Of a stretch of DNA of 6,598 nt, positions 1-6,127 are shown in pieces. The notes beneath the pieces are model-generated. The model saw only the letters and a program-made list of their open reading frames with translations. It was not told the DNA's origin and ran no database searches. This DNA is from Euryarchaeota archaeon UBA62 (lineage in GTDB: Archaea; Thermoplasmatota; Poseidoniia; Poseidoniales; Thalassarchaeaceae). The stretch spans positions 1 to 6,598 of the forward strand of contig DAPJ01000042.1 in NCBI GenBank assembly GCA_002502095.1, read 5' to 3'. The stretch's first letter is position 1. Every line of letters begins with the position of its first letter. The position numbers and the translations under genes are program-made.

Positions 1-1677
1 GATTATGAAGAGCTAACCGTTACCCCCATGGGAATTAATTCCAAGAAATGCCCCAAAGACCTTCTAGAGGCTGCAAGGGATGCCTGGGACAGGGCTCTGA
101 GAGAGGGAGAAGAGCACGGGTATAGAAACGCGCAGACTACTGTCATAGCTCCCACCGGCACTATCGGCCTAGTCATGGGAGCCGACACCACAGGAGTAGA
201 GCCTCAATTCTCATTAATACAGTACAAGACACTAGCCGGTGGTGGATCGATGAGAATAATCAACAACGGGGTTCCTGCGGCATTGAAACGTCTCGGATAC
301 TCAAAACCAAAGATAAACGGTATAATGGAATACATTATGGGGACAATGAGTCTAACAGGGTGCCCCAATCTGACCTCAAGTAGGCTGGATGAGATTGGTT
401 TCACTCCAGAGGTGGTATCGAAAATCAATTCCAGTATGGCAGACGTTTTTGGTATCAGGGGAGCCTTCGCTCCTTCGATAATAGGAATTGATTTCTGTAA
501 GGAATCCCTTGGCATGACGCAAGAGCAGTGTGACGATCCTTGGTTCGACGTACTTGATCACCTTGGATTCACTTCGACTGAGGTGGATGAGGCTAATGAC
601 CATGTTTTCGGAAGAGGTACGATAGAAGGTTCCCCTGGTCTGAAAGATGAGCATCTGCCTGTCTTCGACTGTGCTACCCCCTGTGGGAAGTACGGCAAGA
701 GGGCTATCGACTGGAAGGCTCACGTACTGATGATGGCCGCTTCACAGCCCTTCATATCTGGAGCTATCTCAAAGACAATCAATATGCCCTCTGACTCAAC
801 TGTAGAGGATATCAGAGCCGCATATGACTTGAGCCATGAGACGATGATCAAGGCCTGTGCCGTTTATCGGGACTGCTCGAAGCTATCTCAGCCTCTGATG
901 AATCAGTTAGTTGATACAACCTCCTTGGAAGAGGACGAAGAGGATGAGTCGGTATCTACAATGGTACAACAGGTCGTGGAAGCTCTTCCAGTTCCACAGG
1001 AAGTGGCCACCCCAGTCGCGAAGTCCTTTGTAGATTACATTGCAACACGGCGAGCTCTGCCAGACAAGAAGAAGGGCGATAATGTCAAGGCAAGGATTGG
1101 CGGCCACAGTGTTCGACTAATCACTGGCGAATATCCAGATGGGAGACTCGGGGAAATTATTCTTGTCACTTCCAAAGAAGGCGCGGCATGGAGAGCAATG
1201 TTGAACCAGTTTGCAATAGCGGTTTCGATTGGACTTCAGCACGGAGTTCCGTTGGAAGCTTTCGTCAAAGTATTCACCTTCCAGAAGTTCGAGCCAAGCG
1301 GAATGGTCGAAGGAGGCAGTGGTAGAGTAAAAATGGCCTCCAGCCTAGTAGACTGGATATTCAGAGAGCTTGCTATCGAGTATGCAGGTAGGGACGACCT
1401 AGCACATGTTGGTGCTGAGGACCTGGACCCGTTCACGATCACTAAGCCTGAGATTACAGATGAGGGCGTAATGAGGATAAGGGGAGAGAGCCGGGAAGTA
1501 CAGCTGACTCTAGACTCGATTCCAACTGTTGAGAGTAGTGAAGAACGTACCTATCGATTAGCCAGAGAAGCTGGATTCACTGGAGATATTTGTGATGACT
1601 GTGGAAGTAGTAAGATGGTCAGAAACGGGACTTGTCTCAAGTGCAACGACTGTGGCTCGACTACCGGGTGCTCATAG
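1..1677 (+). CDS. nrdJ: Vitamin B12-dependent (class II) ribonucleotide reductase, C-terminal part (5' end outside window)
   Basis: Reduces ribonucleotides to deoxyribonucleotides in the cytoplasm using adenosylcobalamin as radical source. The reading frame is open from base 1, so the start, any N-terminal ATP-cone and the catalytic thiyl cysteine lie to the left; 558 residues are visible. Numbering from base 1, the active-site loop PTGTIG is at 51-56, followed by the conserved GADTTGVEPQFS stretch. SGAISKTIN is at 253-261 and YRDCSKLSQPL at about 289-299, all typical of NrdJ. An acidic linker (about 308-317) leads to the TSCPD-type domain (about 363-465), with GEYPDGRLGEI and SIGLQHGVPLE. 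The C-terminus carries a zinc-ribbon/redox tail with cysteines 531, 534, 545, 548, 551 and 557, ending in STTGCS; in the family the C-terminal cysteines re-reduce the active site. No frameshift is seen. The stop is 5 bp from the convergent neighbour's stop. Family assignment is near certain. Confidence 0.96.
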   Translation, partial: DYEELTVTPMGINSKKCPKDLLEAARDAWDRALREGEEHGYRNAQTTVIAPTGTIGLVMGADTTGVEPQFSLIQYKTLAGGGSMRIINNGVPAALKRLGYSKPKINGIMEYIMGTMSLTGCPNLTSSRLDEIGFTPEVVSKINSSMADVFGIRGAFAPSIIGIDFCKESLGMTQEQCDDPWFDVLDHLGFTSTEVDEANDHVFGRGTIEGSPGLKDEHLPVFDCATPCGKYGKRAIDWKAHVLMMAASQPFISGAISKTINMPSDSTVEDIRAAYDLSHETMIKACAVYRDCSKLSQPLMNQLVDTTSLEEDEEDESVSTMVQQVVEALPVPQEVATPVAKSFVDYIATRRALPDKKKGDNVKARIGGHSVRLITGEYPDGRLGEIILVTSKEGAAWRAMLNQFAIAVSIGLQHGVPLEAFVKVFTFQKFEPSGMVEGGSGRVKMASSLVDWIFRELAIEYAGRDDLAHVGAEDLDPFTITKPEITDEGVMRIRGESREVQLTLDSIPTVESSEERTYRLAREAGFTGDICDDCGSSKMVRNGTCLKCNDCGSTTGCS

Positions 1678-1682
1678 TCTCT

Positions 1683-3017
1683 TCAGGATGGCATTAGATA
1701 TTCCAGTGAAGCGTCTCTTCTGAGTATTCTTTTCTTGAGATCATAGTATTCTTCGTTGCTTGATTGGAAAATTCTCCTACATGACCTCTTGAATCCTTCT
1801 TCTGTCACTTCGAGCTGTTGCATTACTAGGCCAACAAGCCTGGATTTTGACGACTCCCCGGAAGAAATCCATGCGTATGAGAGTAGGCTATCCTCATCCA
1901 TGGGATTGATAGATAGATACTCCCTCATTGCTGAGTCAACAATTCTTTGGGTCATCCTCTCATCTCCTCTCTGTAGTACTTCAGAGGCCTTGACAGAAAA
2001 TGTAGGAATATCGTATCTTACCAGAGATGAAAGGAAGGTAGTAGCAAGAACCCTAGTGTCTGAGTCCTCGTCTTGAAGTAGTCCCTCCATCAGCCTCAAC
2101 GCTAGTTGCGTATCATCGGAAGAGATTCTTTGAAGTGATGATGCTAACTCTCTCCGAGTCTCGGAATCATGATGCTTCGAAGCAAGGGTAAGGAGGTCAT
2201 GTGACTCTTGTGGGTATTCAGAAATAAGTTGAATAGCACTCTTAACGGCCATCTTAGAGTTAGTGTAGTCTCTTTGGTTCAGTAATGTCATCAATCGGTT
2301 GGGGACGTTGAGATGCATACTTAGTTTCCTGGATACGGTCAGTGACTCTAACCAATAGGGAAGTATCTGGGAATTAGAGACTTGGTTTCCTGATAGGGTA
2401 TCCAGTATAATTGAGGCTGCTAGGACGCCCGACGGGTGCGGAACCTCATCAGGATGAGTTTCATTGTCTGGATTCCAAGCAAGGTGATGAGGGCCTGATG
2501 ACTTTGGCGTCTGGATTCTAGGTGGTCTAGCCATAGAGATGGAAGTCAAAAGATGAAATCCTTCTTCTCTAGCTACATTAGATCCATTCAGTGACAGGCC
2601 AATTAGTAACGATACCCCCAGATACCACCTGTCTGTATCGGGGGATCTTTCATCCAGTGCAGAAGAGAGCCAGTCTGATGACATTTTGAAGATAAGTGCC
2701 TCGGATATCATCTCTGAATTCTCAGAGGTCCACTTTTCTCGTAGTTTCTCTGGATCAATGTTTCTCCTAACATAGTCGGGAGTCCTGTCATCCACAATAG
2801 ATGATAGCCTATGATTGAATCCAGCCCTGTCGTTCAGAAAAATTCCAACGGCTTGGTCAGTCAGTTTTTCGGAAGTTTCTGGTTGAATAGCGGGGAAGTC
2901 CGGAAGCTCGAGTGGGGGGTGAGGGAGAGTGGCCGCTTGGAAGGAGGCTTTGATTAGCTCCCTGATTAATGCCTCGCAACCCTCCCAAATGAGGGCTCTA
3001 GCCTCTCTTCTGGACAT
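1683..3017 (-). CDS. Uncharacterised helical-repeat (HEAT-like) protein, second gene of the tfb operon
   Basis: I do not recognise a named family. The 444-residue product has no signal peptide, membrane segment, cysteine cluster or nucleotide-binding motif that I can see, so a soluble cytoplasmic protein is likely. From about residue 250 to 400 it looks like successive antiparallel helix pairs of HEAT/ARM type: roughly 254-268, 272-297, 302-335, 338-369 and 376-402, with Asp/Arg at turns (DSETRRELASSL, DEDSDTRVLATTFLSSL). Such scaffolds usually bind proteins or nucleic acids, but the function here is unknown. Residues 160-195 are Pro/His/Ser-rich and probably a loop or linker. The N-terminal 30 residues are basic and helical. 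The ATG at 3015-3017 follows the tfb stop by 6 bp, with GAGGT overlapping that stop, so co-transcription and coupled translation with tfb are likely. Its stop (1683-1685) nearly abuts nrdJ. Confidence 0.82.
   Translation of the reverse strand: MSRREARALIWEGCEALIRELIKASFQAATLPHPPLELPDFPAIQPETSEKLTDQAVGIFLNDRAGFNHRLSSIVDDRTPDYVRRNIDPEKLREKWTSENSEMISEALIFKMSSDWLSSALDERSPDTDRWYLGVSLLIGLSLNGSNVAREEGFHLLTSISMARPPRIQTPKSSGPHHLAWNPDNETHPDEVPHPSGVLAASIILDTLSGNQVSNSQILPYWLESLTVSRKLSMHLNVPNRLMTLLNQRDYTNSKMAVKSAIQLISEYPQESHDLLTLASKHHDSETRRELASSLQRISSDDTQLALRLMEGLLQDEDSDTRVLATTFLSSLVRYDIPTFSVKASEVLQRGDERMTQRIVDSAMREYLSINPMDEDSLLSYAWISSGESSKSRLVGLVMQQLEVTEEGFKRSCRRIFQSSNEEYYDLKKRILRRDASLEYLMPS
1727..1736 (+). 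terminator. Possible T-rich termination tract for the ribonucleotide reductase gene
   Basis: The plus strand reads TTCTTTTCTT about 50 bases after the nrdJ stop. Archaeal RNA polymerase commonly terminates at T-rich tracts without a hairpin, and no longer T-run lies nearer. The tract is inside the convergent gene's coding region, so it may simply reflect lysine/arginine codons there. Weak call. Confidence 0.22.
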
Positions 3018-3026
3018 ATGACCTCA
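3018..3026 (-). promoter_or_regulatory. Ribosome binding site overlapping the tfb stop codon
   Basis: On the minus strand the junction reads TGAGGTCAT then ATG. The TGA is the tfb stop and the same bases form GAGGT, a partial Shine-Dalgarno, 3 nt before the ATG of the downstream gene. The spacing is short, so the site may depend on ribosomes arriving from tfb (translational coupling, inferred). It supports the chosen start at 3017. Confidence 0.5.
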
Positions 3027-3950
3027 TATCTCAAGTTCAATATTCAGGTTCTGAATAAGTTCCTTGTAGCGATTTCTAATCGTAACCTCAGTCACCCCGG
3101 CGACCTCTGCCACCTCTCTCTGGGTCCTCCTCTTGCCACAAAGAACACTTGCAATGTAGATTATTGAAGCCGCGATTCCTGTAGGGCCTCTTCCGCTGGT
3201 CAGCTCTTTCTCCTGTGCGGCACTAATTAGCTCGTATGCCTTAGCTTGAACTTCGGCATCCAAATCTAAGCCAGAGCAGAAACGAGGGATGTAATCCTCG
3301 GGCTTGGTTGGAGGGATTTTCATCTTGAGTTCCCTAACCATGAACCTATACGTCCTACCGATTTCCTTCCTACCAGTTCTACTTGCCTCTCCAATCTCAT
3401 CCAGAGTTCGTGGATTCTTGCACTGCCTACATGCCGCATATAGGCTAGCAGCGGCTACTCCCTCAATCGAGCGTCCTCTGATTAGTCTCGCTTCTACTGC
3501 TTTCTTGTAGTTGACAGCGGCGGCCTCTCTGATAGACTTGGGCAGATCTAGTCTACTGGCCATTCTATCTAGCTCTGCTAGTGCCATTGCGAGATTCCTC
3601 TCTGTAGCGTTACTTACTCTTGATCTCTTCTGCCACTTCCTCATTCTGTAGAACTGGCTTCTATACCGGCTGGAGATTGACTTACCTGAGTAGTCCTTGT
3701 TCTGCCAATCTATGTCTGTCGAAAGTCCCTTGTCATGCAACATTACTGTCATCGGGGCTCCGGTTCTGGCTCTCTGATCTCCTTGTTCGGGACTGAAAAC
3801 TCTCCATTCAGCTCCTTGATCGATTACTTTGTCTTCGAGGACGACTCCGCAATCCTCGCAACAGACCTCACCACGGGTCTCGTCTCTAAGCAGATTTCTG
3901 CTTCCGCATTCATTGCATTTCACTGTGTCTTCAACTAGATAGTCAGCCAT
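3024..3950 (-). CDS. tfb: Transcription initiation factor B (TFB, archaeal TFIIB)
   Basis: Recruits RNA polymerase to the TBP-DNA complex and sets promoter direction by reading the BRE element. The 308 residues match the usual family length (about 300-320). The N-terminal zinc ribbon uses C12, C15, C31 and C34 (CNECG, CEDCG). It is followed by the B-reader/linker, residues about 48-82, with EWRVFSPEQ, the RTGAP turn and HDKGLSTDI, all standard. The first cyclin fold spans about 112-207 (SIEGVAAASLYAACR at 161-175). The second spans about 217-305 (GPTGIAASIIYIAS at 255-268) and ends with the BRE-reading helix-turn-helix, TQREVAEVAGVTEVTIRNRY, at 276-295. No key residue is missing. The ATG is supported by GGAG 8 nt upstream and a consensus promoter. 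It leads an operon with the helical-repeat gene. Archaea often carry several tfb paralogues, and whether this is the main one cannot be told here. Confidence 0.98.
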   Translation of the reverse strand: MADYLVEDTVKCNECGSRNLLRDETRGEVCCEDCGVVLEDKVIDQGAEWRVFSPEQGDQRARTGAPMTVMLHDKGLSTDIDWQNKDYSGKSISSRYRSQFYRMRKWQKRSRVSNATERNLAMALAELDRMASRLDLPKSIREAAAVNYKKAVEARLIRGRSIEGVAAASLYAACRQCKNPRTLDEIGEASRTGRKEIGRTYRFMVRELKMKIPPTKPEDYIPRFCSGLDLDAEVQAKAYELISAAQEKELTSGRGPTGIAASIIYIASVLCGKRRTQREVAEVAGVTEVTIRNRYKELIQNLNIELEI

Positions 3951-3958
3951 TTTTTAGT

Positions 3959-3962
3959 CTCC
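3959..3962 (-). promoter_or_regulatory. Shine-Dalgarno of tfb
   Basis: The minus strand reads GGAG (within AAGGAAGGAGACT) 8 nt before the tfb ATG. This fixes the start and implies a leadered rather than leaderless transcript. The purine tract could pair with CCTTTCC just upstream (3970-3976). Confidence 0.7.
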
Positions 3963-3995
3963 TTCCTTGGGAAAGGTATAAACTCCCGAAAGCGC

Positions 3996-4015
3996 ATGTT
4001 ATTTAAATTTAACAT
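3996..4015. repeat. Inverted repeat over the tfb TATA box (possible operator)
   Basis: ATGTTA at 3996-4001 and TAACAT at 4010-4015 are perfect 6-bp inverted arms with an 8-bp A/T spacer, about 14 bp centre to centre. They enclose the TATA box and overlap the BRE. The spacing would suit a dimeric helix-turn-helix regulator occluding TBP/TFB. Six-base arms in AT-rich DNA can arise by chance, so the operator role is a suggestion only. Confidence 0.35.
4000..4013 (-). promoter_or_regulatory. tfb operon promoter: BRE plus TATA box
   Basis: On the minus strand GTTAAA (4013-4008) is directly followed by TTTAAATA (4007-4000). These match the published archaeal consensus for BRE (RNWAAW) and TATA box (TTTAWATA-like). 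With the usual 25-27 bp from the TATA centre, transcription should begin near 3977, giving an untranslated leader of about 27 nt that contains the Shine-Dalgarno. The start site is inferred. A second, weaker TTTATA at 3977-3982 on the same strand could drive a nearly leaderless transcript, but it conflicts with use of the Shine-Dalgarno. Confidence 0.72.
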
Positions 4016-4118
4016 TTTTGAATGGCTTCCCAGGATGACGATTAGTGGGCTCTAATGTTGTTCCCTATTGAGAACCGTGAAATAGAGCAGACTCTTGGAT
4101 GATTTGGGAGTGGTTGAT

Positions 4119-6113
4119 TTGAGTGAGCAGTGGCCTCCAAAAAATATCAGCCTCACTCCTGGAAAGAGAGTGTTATTCCTGACCAAGGACTTAGAACTCA
4201 TCAGGAAACAGTTGTATGAAGGTGTCAATCTGAAGATGTCTGATTTATCTGTTGGAGACCTTCTCGATGATATAAACACGGATGTTATGACTCCTGCATG
4301 GGTATGCTTTGATCATGAGCCGTCAGTGATTGCTGAGAATGCATATGCCGGACTCTTACATGAAGGACGAAGAGTATTCGAGCCTAGGGCTTTGAAAGAT
4401 GGTGGTTTTGAGGTAATAGTATCGGGGCACCGGAAAGGTACTGGCTCTAGCAGGGAGACAGCTCCCCAGTGTGAGAGGTGGTCTGGGATCAGAATTGTCA
4501 TTGCCGAGTCTTTCGCACCGATTCATGAGAGAAACAATCTGAATCTTGGGCAATTGATGGGGGATCATTCTATCCTGGAAAGATTACAGGATGGAGAGAG
4601 AATACCTCTAACTGAGTTCACAGAGGGTTATGACCCAATAAGTAAACTGATATTGGAGAGTGGAGGAATCCTTCCTTTCGCCAAGAGGCTAAAGTCTGGT
4701 GAAGTGGTACTACCAGCCAACGATTGCGCTCCGAGACCAATGAATATGATTGAGAAGATGATTTCATCTAAATTACTTGGGAGGGGCGATGGGCCTGGTT
4801 TCGTAAAACCCGGCGATGCTGTTCTAGCCCAAGTAGACGGAGGATACTCTCATGAGTTCACCACTGCTCAAGTTCATACTTTCTTATCTGATGAGTATGG
4901 AGATGATTATGCGCTTCCTAAACCTAGTAAATTTGCTGTTTTTGAGGATCATCTACTGTATGCCACGGGCGTTGCTAGGTTTAGTAGGTTCGAGTCGAAA
5001 ATACAAACTCTGAGAGACATGCAGGTGGATTTCCAGAAACATACTGGAGTCAGGGATTATTCGGCAGTCGGAGGAATAAGTCCAGGAATTTGCCATCAAG
5101 TTGCTAGGGAGGAATTCATAGATGTTGGAGACTTCATCCAAGCCACGGACTCTCATACGTGTATGGGAGGGGCATCAAATGCTTTGTCCTATGGAGTTGG
5201 TTCAACAGAGTATGCAAATCTGGTGCACAACCAATTTTCTTTCGTCAGCGTACCCGAAAGTATCAGATTCAAATTAGTCGGAGAATTACATCCCGGCTGT
5301 ACAGCGAAGGATATCATACTGCATATTCTTTGGAAATTTGCTGCGAATTCGGAGACATTGGATAGGAGTATGGAATTCGGAGGACCGGGTCTAGCGAGTC
5401 TCTCGATGGATGAACGGGCTACTCTTTGTAACATGGCTACGGAATGTAGTGCCAAGACTGGGATTTGTGAGCCCGATGATAGAACCGTTGAATGGTTGTT
5501 AGATAGGCGTCGTGATCTTACTGAGAGTCAAATAAGAAGTAGGTTCGTTCTTCCAGATGAGGATGCCCACTATGATGGCGGTACGCATGAGATAAATCTC
5601 TTGGAAATACGTCCAATGGTTGCCCATCCTGGAAACCCAGATGAGGGAGTTCCTTCAGATCCGACTAATGGCGCATATATCGATGAGCTTGGAGATATCA
5701 GAATAGATATAGCATATGCAGGGTCTTGTACTGCAGGCAAGGATGATGATTTCTCATTCTATGCCATGGTCTGTGAAGCTGCTCTCAAAGCTGGACTGAA
5801 GGTTGCAGAAGATGTGGATTGCTATATTCAATTTGGTTCCAAGTCTGTTAAGGATCTCTCAGAGCGGAAGGGATGGACGAGGATATTCGAAGAAGCGGGT
5901 GTTCATCTTATTGACCCTGGTTGTGGAGCTTGTATCGGTGCAGGACCGGGAGTAAGCGAGGATTCTGAACAAGTCACAGTTTCCGCTATTAACAGAAATT
6001 TCCAAGGAAGATCCGGTCCTGGAAAGTTATACTTGGCTAGTCCACTGACGGTGATGACAAGTGCCTTCACTGGGAGAATCACGGCTTGGAAACCTGATAT
6101 TTTCTCCCAGTGA
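4119..6113 (+). CDS. Aconitase/isopropylmalate-dehydratase superfamily hydro-lyase, swivel domain first
   Basis: A [4Fe-4S] hydro-lyase that would isomerise a hydroxy-di/tricarboxylic acid by dehydration and rehydration in the cytoplasm. Numbering from TTG 4119 (664 residues), the swivel (LeuD-like) domain comes first: GDLLDDINTD at 46-55, GTGSSRE at 107-113 (Ser/Arg bind substrate and act as base in the family), then IAESFAPIHERNNLN. The catalytic (LeuC-like) domain follows from about 205: FEDH 275-278, GICHQ 323-327, DSHT 344-347, GSCTAG 535-540, PGCGAC ending at 605, NRNFQGR 625-631. C537, C602 and C605 are the expected cluster ligands, so the enzyme looks active. The order is the reverse of fungal Leu1 and mitochondrial aconitase and lacks the HEAT domain of AcnB. 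Aconitate, isopropylmalate and homoaconitate relatives cannot be separated from sequence alone. Start: the frame opens at 4086 with no early ATG; TTG 4119 has GGGAG 8 nt upstream. TTG 4095 and GTG 4110 are alternatives. ATG 4236 would remove a probably conserved stretch (GKRVLFLTKDLELIRKQL). Confidence 0.88.
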   Translation: MSEQWPPKNISLTPGKRVLFLTKDLELIRKQLYEGVNLKMSDLSVGDLLDDINTDVMTPAWVCFDHEPSVIAENAYAGLLHEGRRVFEPRALKDGGFEVIVSGHRKGTGSSRETAPQCERWSGIRIVIAESFAPIHERNNLNLGQLMGDHSILERLQDGERIPLTEFTEGYDPISKLILESGGILPFAKRLKSGEVVLPANDCAPRPMNMIEKMISSKLLGRGDGPGFVKPGDAVLAQVDGGYSHEFTTAQVHTFLSDEYGDDYALPKPSKFAVFEDHLLYATGVARFSRFESKIQTLRDMQVDFQKHTGVRDYSAVGGISPGICHQVAREEFIDVGDFIQATDSHTCMGGASNALSYGVGSTEYANLVHNQFSFVSVPESIRFKLVGELHPGCTAKDIILHILWKFAANSETLDRSMEFGGPGLASLSMDERATLCNMATECSAKTGICEPDDRTVEWLLDRRRDLTESQIRSRFVLPDEDAHYDGGTHEINLLEIRPMVAHPGNPDEGVPSDPTNGAYIDELGDIRIDIAYAGSCTAGKDDDFSFYAMVCEAALKAGLKVAEDVDCYIQFGSKSVKDLSERKGWTRIFEEAGVHLIDPGCGACIGAGPGVSEDSEQVTVSAINRNFQGRSGPGKLYLASPLTVMTSAFTGRITAWKPDIFSQ

Positions 6114-6123
6114 AGGGCTTTTT
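6064..6123 (+). terminator. Hairpin plus T-tract terminator containing the stop codon of the aconitase-like gene
   Basis: CCTTCACTGGGAGAA (6064-6078) and TTCTCCCAGTGAAGG (6102-6116) are exact reverse complements: a perfect 15-bp stem with a 23-nt loop, followed by GC and then TTTTT at 6119-6123. The stem includes the last codons and the TGA stop at 6111-6113. The T-tract lies only on the plus-strand side; on the minus strand the hairpin is preceded by AAAAA but not followed by T's, so it is oriented for the aconitase-like gene. It could act as an intrinsic terminator, or as a 3'-end stabiliser or processing site. Confidence 0.65.
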
Positions 6124-6127
6124 ACGT

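Noticed and set aside
376..723. 115-codon open frame on the minus strand inside the ribonucleotide reductase gene
   Set aside because: It is antisense to a strongly conserved NrdJ region, has no recognisable domain, and overlaps another antisense frame (204-515); a shadow of the real gene.
1576..1710. 9-bp inverted match TTCACTGGA (1576-1584) and TCCAGTGAA (1702-1710) flanking the nrdJ stop
   Set aside because: The arms are about 120 bp apart and only 9 bp long; several such pairs are expected by chance here. The first arm encodes a conserved FTG of NrdJ. The similarity to the hairpin at 6064-6116 is probably coincidental.
1756..2076. 106-codon plus-strand open frame opposite the helical-repeat gene
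   Set aside because: The minus-strand frame is 444 codons long, sits in the tfb operon and has repeat structure; the plus-strand product is Ser/Leu-rich with no motif or ribosome site.
5189..5455. 88-codon minus-strand frame inside the aconitase-like gene
   Set aside because: Antisense to the conserved DSHT to NMATE region of the iron-sulfur domain; no independent support.
4236..6113. ATG 4236 as the start of the aconitase-like gene
   Set aside because: It is the first in-frame ATG, but lacks a well-placed Shine-Dalgarno and would discard an upstream in-frame segment (GKRVLFLTKD and following) that looks structured and that I recall in similar proteins.
6064..6116. Stem-loop as a remnant mobile element or phage attachment site
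   Set aside because: No flanking direct repeats, no second copy in the window and no integrase or transposase; the adjoining T-tract fits a 3'-end signal better.
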